From Phycisphaerae bacterium (GTDB taxonomy: Bacteria > Chloroflexota > Anaerolineae > 4572-78 > J111), in the NCBI GenBank assembly GCA_028285035.1, contig JANQQF010000032.1, positions 1 to 60,172 of the forward strand: 60,172 nt of DNA, given 5' to 3'. A program made the translations under genes and the position numbers. The notes under the pieces are model-generated. The model worked only from the letters and a program-made list of their open reading frames with translations, was not told the DNA's origin and searched no databases. Shown in pieces: positions 1-7,981 of the stretch (its first letter is position 1; each line of letters begins with the position of its first letter).

Positions 1-11
1 TGTTGTATCAT
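1..11 (-). CDS. Possible gene start running off the left edge
   Basis: An ATG on the minus strand begins at 11, with AAGGAG nine bases upstream (complement of 21-26). Only three codons (Met-Ile-Gln) lie inside the window, so nothing can be said about the product. It would be the third gene of a minus-strand run with the two small genes at 92-373 and 394-723. Confidence 0.35.
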
Positions 12-91
12 TCGCTTGGGCTCCTTCGGTTTTGGGTTTGTTTCGCAACTACCTTTTTACCGAAGTTGCCCTTTCTGTCAACTTTCGTGAT

Positions 92-373
92 CTACTGAAA
101 TTCATTGTCTAAAAATTGAACTATATCTAGCTGATTAGAAGGGGTGGTCTCAATGTCTGCCAACGTTTGATTTACCAGTTGCCCATACTGGGCAATCACA
201 TCATCGATTTGCTGACGAGCCACTACCCCAACCTCTCCAATCGCTTTTCTCTTTTCAGCTTCAAGTTGCTGGCTCTGTTGGGCCAACGCCAGGTTTTTAA
301 ATCCAGGCTGCAAGGCCAAAACTACAAGTAGCAACAACAAGCCAACAAAAATCGTCCCAATAATGACTTCCAT
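92..373 (-). CDS. Small single-pass membrane protein, unknown
   Basis: A 93-residue protein with one strongly hydrophobic N-terminal segment (about residues 4-22, rich in Ile, Leu, Val and Gly) followed by a polar, Gln/Glu-rich, probably helical tail. I prefer the ATG at 373, preceded by a purine-rich AGGAAAGGA, over a TTG at 391. It lies about 20 bases downstream of the 109-residue gene, so the two are probably cotranscribed. No family recognised. The architecture, a single anchor plus an amphipathic helix, is like small phage or plasmid membrane proteins, but that is only an impression. Confidence 0.6.
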   Translation of the reverse strand: MEVIIGTIFVGLLLLLVVLALQPGFKNLALAQQSQQLEAEKRKAIGEVGVVARQQIDDVIAQYGQLVNQTLADIETTPSNQLDIVQFLDNEFQ

Positions 374-393
374 ATATCCTTTCCTTTCCAAAC

Positions 394-723
394 CTATTGC
401 TTCAATATCTCTGATAGTTGCTCATTGGCCTGAACACTAATGGCTCGTAATTGAGTTACGCATTCTGCCATCAGCAGAGCCATGTGAAGCTTTTTTGCAT
501 CGGAAACACCCCCTTTCTCCGCGATTAGTTGTGCCTGACGTTCAATCTCCACAATCAATCTCTCTAGTCCATATCGCTCGATATCACCTATGGTTTCGAT
601 TGCAAAGTGGGTTCGTTGTGCCATGCCTTGCCAAGGGACAACTGTTAGTGGTGTGGGTGCGAGTTCCCTGTCCAGTTTATCGTCTGGCATGATGATCACT
701 TTATCAGCTTGATTTCTACCCAT
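394..723 (-). CDS. Hypothetical protein, 109 aa
   Basis: Soluble, mostly helical-looking protein with no signal peptide or membrane segment. A stretch around residues 40-100 is rich in Glu, Ala, Leu and Gln and reads as one or two amphipathic helices. A start-proximal AAAAGGATGG acts as the ribosome binding site for the ATG at 723. It is first in a minus-strand pair with the small membrane protein and diverges from the NB-ARC gene at 945. No family recognised. Confidence 0.6.
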   Translation of the reverse strand: MGRNQADKVIIMPDDKLDRELAPTPLTVVPWQGMAQRTHFAIETIGDIERYGLERLIVEIERQAQLIAEKGGVSDAKKLHMALLMAECVTQLRAISVQANEQLSEILKQ

Positions 724-833
724 TTGAAACCATCCTTTTCTTGAGAATGTAATATCGACTCAACCTGTTCTAGCAGATCGAAAGTGAAATTTGGTTAACC
801 TCTCCAACCCCCTATAATTAACTTAATATAGGT

Positions 834-852
834 CATGCAGAAGTACATGCAG
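834..852. promoter_or_regulatory. Direct repeat in divergent promoter region
   Basis: CATGCAG occurs twice, 12 bp apart start to start (834-840 and 846-852), in the 221-bp gap between the divergent genes at 723 and 945, next to an AT-rich stretch with TATAAT-like runs. The spacing of about one helical turn is what an operator for a dimeric regulator would show; the regulator is unknown. Confidence 0.3.
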
Positions 853-944
853 CTTACCGTTGTGAAGGTTACGCTTACATATTTAGCACAGGATGACTGA
901 ATAATATAGGCCACATCTGCACCAATTTTATGAGGGGATGAACA

Positions 945-2162
945 ATGCCAGACCCAGTTACACTGGAAAATGTCTTATCTCATTTAATCGAAGAATCTGG
1001 AATACCAGATGCTACGCTTGTCAACATCGTTAATGAGCGTGTGGGGCGACCTCTATTAACACGGAGAAACCTTCAAAATTGGAAAACGGGCCTTAGCAAA
1101 AAACCTCGCACTTGGCAGCCCTTTGTGGGACTAGCCATTGGATTACGGCTGTTAAGAAAAGAGGCAAACCAACTCTTGCAGGCGGCTAGCCAACCCTCGT
1201 TAACAGAGCTATTCCCAATAGCTCAGGAAGTAGATCAAGAGTTATTACAGATTTGGGAAGCGGTTGAGCAAGAGCGACAACAAGAGGTTCTGCAAGAAAT
1301 TGCTCAAGATAGCGTTGTTCAAGAAAAGCCATCTTCGATTAGACATTTCTTGGGACGTGAGGATGAGATTGATAAGCTTATTGCCAATCTAAAGCCGGGC
1401 AAGGTGGTCGCGTTGAGTGGAGCCGGTGGCGTGGGCAAAACAGCCATTGCGACCCAGGTCTTGCATCGCCTCACCCCCAATAACACCCTACCTGATTTAT
1501 TTCCAGACGGTATTTTATTTCACAATTTTTATGAGCAACCCAATTCCTCTCAAATATATCAACACATTATCGAACGTTTTTCCTTTGATCGATCACATAC
1601 GACAACCGTCTCAAAAGAGGCGGCCCAACGTGCTTTGGAAGGTAAAAAAGCCCTTCTAGTGTTGGATGGCGCAGAAAACGCTACAGATTTAGCAGCGATT
1701 CTCACCGTTCAAAATAATTGTGGTGTGTTGATTACGAGCCGAGAACGGGTCGAAGCTGATTATCACAACAATTTGAGTGTATTACCGCCTACGATGGCAG
1801 AAAAACTCTTGGTCGCCTGGGCCGAAGATCGGGCTGATACAACCGAAGCAGTTCAAGAAATTTGTGACTTGGTTGGTTATCTTCCTTTAGCTATTCAGTT
1901 AATTGGGAGCTATTTAGCAACTCACGAGCGTAAAGCTACTGAATTTCTGTTGCACCTGCGGAAAGCCCGACTAGACGCCTTGAATATGAGTGATCGACAA
2001 CGGGAAAGTGTTTTTGTGGTGTTAAAAAAAAGCGTTGAGGTATTAAGCGAGTCGGCTCGTCTTAGCTTAGCCATCACTGGAATCCTCGGTTTGCCCCGTT
2101 TACCGATAAGGCTATTGCCGCTAGTCAGGATGTACCGATTACGGAGATTTTTACCCCCTTAG
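945..2162 (+). pseudogene. NB-ARC STAND ATPase, 5' part of frameshifted gene
   Basis: The first ~90 residues read as an XRE-like DNA/partner-binding helix-turn-helix of the type found at the head of Chloroflexi NB-ARC proteins. The NTPase domain follows: a Walker A (SGAGGVGKTA, about 155-168), a Walker B-like LLVLDG, an ITSRER sensor and a CDLVGYLPLAIQL (GxP) motif. The reading frame then breaks: after Gly-Leu at 2088-2093 the frame runs 22 codons to a stop, while the frame of the following ORF continues as PFTDKAIAASQD and joins smoothly to the 2168-3664 TPR part. One base seems to be missing in the G/C run at 2093-2097. STAND proteins couple ligand sensing to oligomerisation in defence or regulation. 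Either a true pseudogene or a sequencing slip. Confidence 0.8.
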
Positions 2163-2167
2163 ATGAG

Positions 2168-3664
2168 TTGGTCCGCTTCTCTTTGTTAGAACGCCCTCAA
2201 GATCGGTACCGCCCCACTCATATTCTGGTCCATCAATATGTCCAAACCCATCTTCAAGATCTGGTTCAATCTCAGCAAGTGGTACGCTTGATAATGTATT
2301 TCTCCAACCTGGCCCAAGCCCTTACCCAACAGCAGGCTCAAGGATTGAGGCAACTTGCCGCTGAACAATCCCATATTTTGTCTGTCTTAAAGGTGGGTCA
2401 AGAATCTCAGGCTTGGAGTTCACTACTTAAGTTATCGGCTGATATAGATGAATATTTGGACTTACAATGTCAATGGGAAGCCAGGGTTGAGGTAAATCAG
2501 ATACGACAAAGGGCAGCCCAATCCTTGTCAGATCAGGCAGAGATAGCCCAAAGTTTGATCAGGGCCGGTATTGCTCAGTACCAATTAAACCAATTAGATC
2601 TAGCTGAGACGCAGATTCATGGTGGCTTGGAGCTAGCTGATCAGCTCGGAATACCGCAGTTACAAATTTGGTGTGCGTTGATATTGGGGCATATATTTTT
2701 ACGAGGGAACCAATTCGATCAAGCCGAACATTGGTATAAACGTTGTCACCAAATGGCGAAACAGAATGATGATGTCTTACGCCAAGCAATGGCTTTGAAC
2801 GGTCTTGGGAATATACGTCTGAATCAAGGTAAAATTCAGGCAGCACGGGACATATTTGAGGAAAGTCTAGTTATGTTTCGAATCGAGAATCGTCATGAAC
2901 CTGACCGAGAAATGGCAAAAGCTTTAGATAATTTAGCAGTCTGTTATCGCAAATTGGGCGATTTTGATAAAGCCATTCAGTATCATCACCAGACCTTGAA
3001 GATTTTTCAAACAGCAGGTGAGATTCATTCCGAAATTTTGATAACAATGCGGATTGGCAGTATTTATCTTGAACAAAAACAACTGGATAAAGCGATTAGC
3101 TTATATGAACACAGCCGTAAATTGAGTCAAACTGTAAACCATCTGTATTCGCTCAAAATGCTTCTAGCTAACCTGGGCATACTCTATCGCCGACAAAAAC
3201 ACTATGATAAGGCACTCGAAATGTTACTGAAGAGCCAAGAAATTGAGGAATCTTTTGGAGATGAGCGTGGTCTAGGTAGTGTATTCAATTCTTTTGCAAG
3301 AATTTATCAAGAGCAAGCTCAATTTGAAAAAGCCCTTTCCTACTATCAATCTGCTCTAACCTTGTTTCGTAAGACCAACTCTCTTGAAAACGAAGCAATT
3401 ACCCTAGCGGGTTTGGGCGATATGCATACCGAGTCACAAGATTACACCAAAGCATTCGAATATTTCCAGCAATCTGCCGATTTGTTTGAAGCCTGTGGGA
3501 ACCTACGATATAAACTATACGCCCTGCGTGGATTAGCCTTAGTACATCGTGCTCAAGGCCAAGAAGAACAAGCTCAAACCATCTTGCAAGAGGCGTTCGA
3601 TCAAGCCCAATCAGACTGGCCCGAATATCAAGATCTACTCAACCTAATGGACCAAAAACCTTAA
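2168..3664 (+). pseudogene. TPR sensor half of the frameshifted NB-ARC gene
   Basis: Continuation of the upstream NB-ARC protein in another frame. The beginning (LVRFSLLER... RYRPTHILVHQY) is the winged-helix segment that normally follows an NB-ARC core. About eight to ten tetratricopeptide repeats follow, with recurring G-x-x-Y, A-x-x-x-x-x-x-x-A/L and FEKA-type positions. TPR arrays in STAND proteins form the ligand-binding superhelix. The nominal ATG at 2168 is internal to the coherent frame, which is open back to about 2096, so this is not an independent start unless the halves are now made as separate proteins. No terminator with a T-run is evident directly after 3664. Confidence 0.8.
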
Positions 3665-3915
3665 ATCAATAACCTCCCCCTACTCCATCTTTTATGAGCC
3701 GTGGTCCACTACAGGTATTAATTTAATTTGGATCCCCGCCAATATCTATATAGTCTGGAAGAATTATTTTCCAGGTGGAAAGTTGATGTTTTAAAAATTG
3801 TCATATTTTTCAGATTTCGATGAAATATTTTTATTTTCACCCTGTTTTCAGGTGTCTATCTGAAAAATTTTGCCTTTTATCTGATTTATCCATAAAAGCG
3901 TATTGCAAGTAAGAA

Positions 3916-3956
3916 GCAGGGGTTTGGGGTATACAATGCAGGGGTAAAAGCAGGGG
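3916..3956 (+). repeat. Three GCAGGGG repeats (iteron-like)
   Basis: GCAGGGG at 3916-3922, 3938-3944 and 3950-3956, spaced 22 and 12 bp, next to a long AT-rich stretch. Iterons of replication initiators look like this, but three 7-mers are a thin basis. Confidence 0.3.
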
Positions 3957-4032
3957 ATTCATAAGAGGTAGGCATCTTTAAAGCGTGCCCTCCTTGTGGA
4001 GATAGGATATAATGTCCTACAAGGAAGTTACA

Positions 4033-4283
4033 GTAGACATAAACCTCCTCACTCGCTGAACGGGAGTAGGCAACTACCTTGGTCTGCCACCTCGATAGAC
4101 TATGATGACCTTTTCCTTGTTTCGGAATTGACGCTTATGATACGTCTTCCGCTTTCGCCTAAGGGGTAAGACATTTATCAAAATTGCCAGACCGAGCAAG
4201 AAAATAACACCATATTCTGGGGATTGGAAAAACATGTAACATCACCTCCTTTCCCCACAACGAGCGAGTGAGGTAATGTCTAC
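4033..4283. mobile_element. Inverted-repeat-bounded mini-element
   Basis: The segment 4033-4057 (GTAGACAT...CTCACTCGCT) is repeated in inverted orientation at 4263-4283 (AGCGAGTGAGG...ATGTCTAC), with a short indel between the arms. The two arms of 21-25 bp enclose one 53-codon ORF with a perfect Shine-Dalgarno. This could be a MITE-like cassette, or a long-range RNA stem around a small gene. No target-site duplication was established. Confidence 0.4.
4074..4235 (-). CDS. 53-aa basic single-pass membrane miniprotein
   Basis: Starts at the ATG ending at 4235, nine bases after a perfect AAAGGAGGTGAT Shine-Dalgarno (complement of 4241-4252), the strongest in the window. The product has a hydrophobic segment at residues 9-25, then an Arg/Lys-rich cytoplasmic tail (LRRKRK near 25-30, GGRPR at the C-terminus). 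It is bounded by the inverted repeat at 4033-4283. The size, one membrane span and basic tail fit small regulatory or toxin-like membrane peptides; no family recognised. Confidence 0.55.
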   Translation of the reverse strand: MFFQSPEYGVIFLLGLAILINVLPLRRKRKTYHKRQFRNKEKVIIVYRGGRPR

Positions 4284-4600
4284 CTAGAAAGAAACTCTAC
4301 CCAAATTGACGATTTTGCCAAATATAAAGATAAGATTTTCCATAAGATTGCACTACTTTTACAGATAAGTAGAAATTTGAGAATAACGTGACTTGAGGTC
4401 CATCCAACCAACACTAAGTTTACCTACGCCATTTTGACAAATGATATTTCCTCCTTTAGTCATACCAAGTGTCGTTGTGCAACGGTCTCAGGGTGTTACA
4501 CGCCCCTTTTTATTAGGAATGGCTCACTTCCGAAACTAACGAATTGATTATTTATATCTCTTGAAATTAAACTCGCATAGTGGGTTCCGATTTTTTCGCA

Positions 4601-4818
4601 CGCCGAAGCCTAACGCTTTTTTGCGCCTTCGGCGGGTTGGGTGTTCTCCCTATTGCTTCCCTTTCTCTAATGTCTCCCCTTTCTTTCCTGACCGGCACCT
4701 CGAAAAAAAATTTTCGGGGTGCGGATGATATAAATCAGTAAGAAAATGGTTTCTTCCTGACACGGTCGAGGTGTCTTCGCCTCGGTTTGTCATACCGAGG
4801 TTAATCTCCACGCTGGAG
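4601..4818. other. Cluster of adjacent hairpins
   Basis: Successive inverted repeats: CGCCGAAG/CTTCGGCG (4601-4634), a 12-bp stem with one wobble at 4695-4722, AAGAAA/TTTCTT (4740-4755), CGAGG/CCTCG (4767-4784), CCTCGG/CCGAGG (4780-4800) and CTCC/GGAG (4806-4818). The fourth and fifth share bases 4780-4784 and cannot form together, which is how attenuators and other switching RNAs behave. No ORF is associated. It could be a structured RNA or a single-strand origin/recombination site. Confidence 0.4.
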
Positions 4819-5116
4819 AACACAGTTGGTCATCCCCTGTCATTTGGCTGGCTCAACGTCTTAAGGATCAGGTAAGTAACTTTTTACGCGGAAACCTCAT
4901 TATTGAGGAAAAGCTCAGGCTGCCTGACCGCCCCCCTATCCTGCCAATGTTTTTTGAGATTGGCCGCTCAAGAAGGTAAGAATTATCTCGATCTTCTCGA
5001 AAGGTCAATCTTTTCGGCAAATCTTTGTTATGGTTTGGGCATCATTTGCCGCGAACAAAATGAGAACTGTGTAGCGAAACCGACCACTTTTGATCCACTT
5101 CGATCATCTAAGCAGC

Positions 5117-5140
5117 AAAAAACCCGCTGGGTCAGCGGGT
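5117..5140 (-). terminator. Intrinsic terminator for the AAA/repeat-protein operon
   Basis: Read on the minus strand, ACCCGCT, a five-base loop and AGCGGGT are followed by six T residues. It is the first good terminator after the gene ending at 5432 on that strand. Confidence 0.6.
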
Positions 5141-5155
5141 CTCTCAAAAGATCGG

Positions 5156-5183
5156 TTGCAATCCAATTTGATTTTGCTACAAT
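5156..5183 (+). promoter_or_regulatory. Promoter of candidate small RNA
   Basis: TTGCAA (5156-5161), a 16-base spacer and TACAAT (5178-5183). Transcription would start near 5190 and meets an intrinsic terminator at 5230-5265 without any ORF between. Confidence 0.45.
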
Positions 5184-5189
5184 AGCAAG

Positions 5190-5265
5190 TAGAATACATT
5201 CTGGTAAGAGGCCCATCTTACCCTTTATCAATACCTCAGTTTTATCCAAACTGGGGTATTTTTTT
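5190..5265 (+). ncRNA. Candidate ~75-nt small RNA
   Basis: Between a sigma70-like promoter and a 13-bp terminator stem (5230-5242 with 5248-5260, then a T-run) lies a second perfect hairpin: GGTAAGA, six-base loop GGCCCA, TCTTACC (5203-5222). Two stems, no start codon with a ribosome binding site, and tight promoter-to-terminator spacing are the usual layout of a trans-acting or antisense small RNA. It is antisense to the 3' trailer of the operon ending at 5432. No Rfam family is recognised. Confidence 0.45.
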
Positions 5266-5344
5266 ATCAAGGTGCGTTTGTTTATTCAGAGATTAACATA
5301 AACTTTCCAGCCCTAACAAGAGCCAAATCATAAGAATAGACTCC

Positions 5345-5460
5345 AACATCAATATTTTTTAGTCGATCAATTGCTTCGATTGATTGACTAGATTGATCGA
5401 GTTGATTAGTCCAGTCGACTGGTCGGGTTGATTAGTCAAGCAGATTGGTCGACTGGTTCA
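5345..5460. repeat. TTGATY/GTCGAC repeats continuing past the stop codon
   Basis: The trailer after the stop at 5432-5434 carries repeated motifs such as GGTCGACTGG, TTGATTAG and TTGATCGA, the same units that encode the 13-residue repeats upstream (5696-5890). Reading through the TAA gives repeat-like protein (STRPVDW..., SIEAIDR) for roughly 25 residues. The repetition is therefore a property of the DNA and not only of the protein. Confidence 0.6.
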
Positions 5461-5980
5461 ATCGACTTCTCACTCGGTCATTCATTCGATTTTTGAGTTG
5501 ACACATCACTTGCTTGGCATTCTCTTCCAACGCATCCTCCTCCCATAAATTGGGATCACCCAAAATTGCTGAAACAACAGCGGATCGGTCGATTTTAGGA
5601 TGATAGTTTTGCTGATAGTATTCGACCGCTCGTTCTAACCGTTCGTTAATGGCCTTCGGGATATAGAAGGCTAAGGGACGTTTTACTACGGCCCCAATGA
5701 GTTGCTGATGTTCTTGATCGACCGCCTCAGTCGACTGGTTTGGTTGATTATTGCGATCAACTGACTTGGTTGACGATGCTGATTGACTACTCTTGTTGAC
5801 CGCTTTAATCGACCGTTTTGATTTATCATTTCGATCAACTGTCTTTGTTGACCACTTTGGTCGACTGGATTGGTCATTTGATTTGGTTGATTGGGAAACT
5901 TTGGTCGCTGGCTTTGATTTTTGAGGGGGATTAAATAGAAGTTTATCCAGCCCACCAAACGGGCTAGATTGCTTACTCAT
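5432..5980 (-). CDS. Repeat-linker protein with RHH-like C-terminal part
   Basis: 182 residues. Residues 31-95 consist of five imperfect 13-residue repeats of the form S-T/I-K/E-x-V-D/N-R/K-x6, polar and Lys/Ser/Asn-rich, surely disordered. The part after about residue 96 (KRPLAFYIPKAINERLERAVEYY... SAVVSAILGD) resembles a short beta strand plus two helices, as in ribbon-helix-helix DNA-binding proteins. The start overlaps the stop of the AAA ATPase gene by four bases (ATGA), so the two are translationally coupled. A partner role, such as DNA binding for the ATPase in partition or transposition, is inferred. Reading frame could continue about 49 codons past its stop. No named family recognised. 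Confidence 0.65.
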   Translation of the reverse strand: MSKQSSPFGGLDKLLFNPPQKSKPATKVSQSTKSNDQSSRPKWSTKTVDRNDKSKRSIKAVNKSSQSASSTKSVDRNNQPNQSTEAVDQEHQQLIGAVVKRPLAFYIPKAINERLERAVEYYQQNYHPKIDRSAVVSAILGDPNLWEEDALEENAKQVMCQLKNRMNDRVRSRLNQSTNLLD

Positions 5981-6813
5981 CGGGAAGACCGCAACTCAAT
6001 CTCCTGATCTTCAGCGACCCGGCTAACTAAGGTGTGGTCAATAACCTTTTGCTTCTCCAAAAAAGCAGACAGAAGGGTGTTGTCTGCTAAAATTATCTGA
6101 GTACGTGGCACCCCGTTAGAACAATCGTATAAGGCTTTCAAACCCTCAGCAGTAAATGGAAATTTGGTACCTCCCGCAATCTTCCAACGAAATTTCAACA
6201 TTTCTTCGCTGTCTTCTAAACTCAGCGGCTCTAAACTGGATTTCAGGGCAACACGATTGTTGAAGTTTTGCTTCCGTTTCAGCTTGGGCCTCAACTCATT
6301 CTGAGCAAACAATACCAATTGCAGCAACTTCTGCTCATTTGTCTCATAATTTAGAAGCTGCCTCAAGAACTCCAACATCGAAGATTTGAGCGTTTGGGCC
6401 TCATCCACAATCAGCACAAGGGTTTTGCCCTCCTGAATTGATTGTTGTATTAGAAACTCCTTTAATCGATCTAAGCTAGCTTTATATGACCGCCCAAACT
6501 TAGGGTAATCAAACTCTTGCATTATGGTCCGAAGCAGTTGATTGGGGGTTGGATAAGAAGGGTTGGTAATCAAGGCCGTGGTAAAGCCCATATCCAGAAA
6601 TTGTTGATAAAGCAATCGTGAGAGGGTCGTTTTCCCCGTTCCGGTATCTCCAAAAACAACACATAGCCCTTTTTGCGCTGAGACAACATAACTCGTTTTT
6701 TGTAGAGCCACGAGATGTTGGTGCGAGGTATATAAAAAGCGAGGGTTAGGTGATGAGGTAAAGGGTTCCTCTTGCAACCCAAAGAACGTTAAATAACTTT
6801 GTTGAACTCCCAT
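5977..6813 (-). CDS. ExeA/TniB-like AAA ATPase
   Basis: 278 residues. The N-terminus (FFGLQEEPF, then PNPRFLY and H-x-x-A-L) is the signature beginning of the ExeA/MshM family. Walker A is FGDTGTGKTT (about 52-61), Walker B is LVLIVDEAQTL (about 131-141), followed by a sensor region FAQNELRP and an arginine-rich lid. Family members power type II secretion assembly (ExeA) or act as transposition regulators (TniB, IstB-like). Here there is no secretin or transposase nearby, but the gene is coupled to a probable DNA-binding repeat protein, which favours a DNA-directed role. Two direct repeats lie just upstream of the start. Confidence 0.75.
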   Translation of the reverse strand: MGVQQSYLTFFGLQEEPFTSSPNPRFLYTSHQHLVALQKTSYVVSAQKGLCVVFGDTGTGKTTLSRLLYQQFLDMGFTTALITNPSYPTPNQLLRTIMQEFDYPKFGRSYKASLDRLKEFLIQQSIQEGKTLVLIVDEAQTLKSSMLEFLRQLLNYETNEQKLLQLVLFAQNELRPKLKRKQNFNNRVALKSSLEPLSLEDSEEMLKFRWKIAGGTKFPFTAEGLKALYDCSNGVPRTQIILADNTLLSAFLEKQKVIDHTLVSRVAEDQEIELRSSR

Positions 6814-6823
6814 TTGATGCTGG

Positions 6824-6866
6824 GTTAGGCTAACTCAGACATCTAAGTGTGCAAGTTAGGTTAACT
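6824..6866. promoter_or_regulatory. Paired GTTAGGYTAACT direct repeats (candidate operator)
   Basis: GTTAGGCTAACT at 6824-6835 and GTTAGGTTAACT at 6855-6866 are 31 bp apart, three helical turns, on the same face. The first sits 11 bases from the ATG of the AAA gene and would block its ribosome binding site or promoter. Autoregulation by the RHH-like partner is a natural guess. Confidence 0.45.
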
Positions 6867-6988
6867 TAACATCATCATAGAGTAATTGGAAGAAAGATGT
6901 CAATGGGAAATTAAAACACCCTTAGCTTTAAGCTAAACGAACTTTAACTAAAATAGTCAAGACTTACTTTGTCATTATAAATGTAGGT

Positions 6989-7981
6989 CTACCACGTCCT
7001 CTGAAAAGTAACCTCCCAGGAATAATGTCCGCCACAAAAGAATGATTCATGCTCCCGTTTCCAATCACACTCTAAATCATTAGCACAATAACCCGCTGCA
7101 ACCATCTGATCGTTAGGAATGGTGGTCATAAATGAACTAAAGGGAAAACTAACTTCGCTGGTATAAGGTTGGCCTGTGACCCCATCTCTCTTTACTTCCA
7201 TCTCCATAGTATTTGTCCAGAGGTTGACCTCGGCCTTACCCACACCCTTGCTACCAGTCATGGTTTCGACATTATCCCAGCTATCTCCTACAACAATGTC
7301 ATTGAGAGGATTTCCCGCTGCGTCTAACACGGTAATGAATATACTGTGCATCCCCTTAGCACAGCCACTATTTAGCTCCAAAGGTAGTAATCGCCAGAAA
7401 GTAATTCTAAAATCAACATCGGGCAGCGGCATATCAGTTGGAGTGGGAGTGACCAGTGGTGGGGGAGACTCCGCAAGAGGAATTTTCGTTGTATTACTAG
7501 CTTCCACCACAGAGTCAGCAACCCAACCGTTATTACCATCCGGCCCTTCAATTTTCCACCAAGACCCGTCTTCATTACGTCCTACAATGGGTAAAGGAAA
7601 ATCTGGTGGCAAAGAAGCAATTACGGCATAATCTGTACTTGGGCCAGCCCGAACGTTGACTGTTACTGAGGCAACGACCTCGGGACTGATAACAGTCGGT
7701 GTCGGAGAGGCTGTGACGGTTGGTATAGGCGTTCTAGTCGAGGTGGGAGTTTCGGTTGGAGTAGGTGTATAAGTCCCTGTAGAAGAGGGGGTATGAGTCG
7801 GTGTTACCTTCTTAATAGGTGTAGATGTTTGAGTTGAGGGTGGAGTAAGGGACAAGCTAAGCGAAGAAGGCTCTGTAGGTTGAGTAGCTGCTATTTCTGT
7901 ACTGTTACACCCAGTCAGAGGGATTATTAAAGTGGTGAATAATATAAAAAAAGTAAAATATGTTTTTAGTCGTTTTTTCAT
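6989..7981 (-). CDS. SH3b-domain lipoprotein
   Basis: 330 residues. Signal peptide with lipobox (IIPLTGC, Cys about 25), then a Thr/Pro/Ser-rich linker (residues 35-100) with TPTPT runs, typical of surface-exposed Chloroflexi lipoproteins. A bacterial SH3 domain follows (VNVRAGPSTDYAVI... WWKIEGPDGNNGWV, about 105-165), which usually binds cell-wall peptides. The C-terminal ~140 residues (DFRITFWRLLPLE... to the end) form a beta-rich domain with several cysteines that I do not recognise. It is a tandem paralogue of the upstream gene, whose stop directly touches this ATG. Confidence 0.75.
   Translation of the reverse strand: MKKRLKTYFTFFILFTTLIIPLTGCNSTEIAATQPTEPSSLSLSLTPPSTQTSTPIKKVTPTHTPSSTGTYTPTPTETPTSTRTPIPTVTASPTPTVISPEVVASVTVNVRAGPSTDYAVIASLPPDFPLPIVGRNEDGSWWKIEGPDGNNGWVADSVVEASNTTKIPLAESPPPLVTPTPTDMPLPDVDFRITFWRLLPLELNSGCAKGMHSIFITVLDAAGNPLNDIVVGDSWDNVETMTGSKGVGKAEVNLWTNTMEMEVKRDGVTGQPYTSEVSFPFSSFMTTIPNDQMVAAGYCANDLECDWKREHESFFCGGHYSWEVTFQRTW

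Larger units (their letters stand above)
3665..5431. other. 1.77-kb non-coding region with structured DNA
   Basis: No conventional gene longer than 60 codons is credible here. It contains an AT-rich stretch (3720-3900), three GCAGGGG repeats (3916-3956), an inverted-repeat-bounded 53-codon ORF (4033-4283), a dense series of hairpins (4601-4818), a minus-strand terminator (5117-5140), and a promoter-hairpin-terminator unit reading as a small RNA (5156-5265). Such a mixture is typical of a replication/partition or mobile-element control region, but no replication gene is visible. Confidence 0.6.

Noticed and set aside
4360..4464. 33-codon minus-strand ORF containing AAAGGAGGAAATATC
   Set aside because: The Shine-Dalgarno-like run is inside the ORF and no usable start codon follows it at the right distance.
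4903..5301. 132-residue plus-strand ORF
   Set aside because: Starts at a TTG without a ribosome binding site and runs through a terminator, a promoter and a second terminator; composition is not protein-like.
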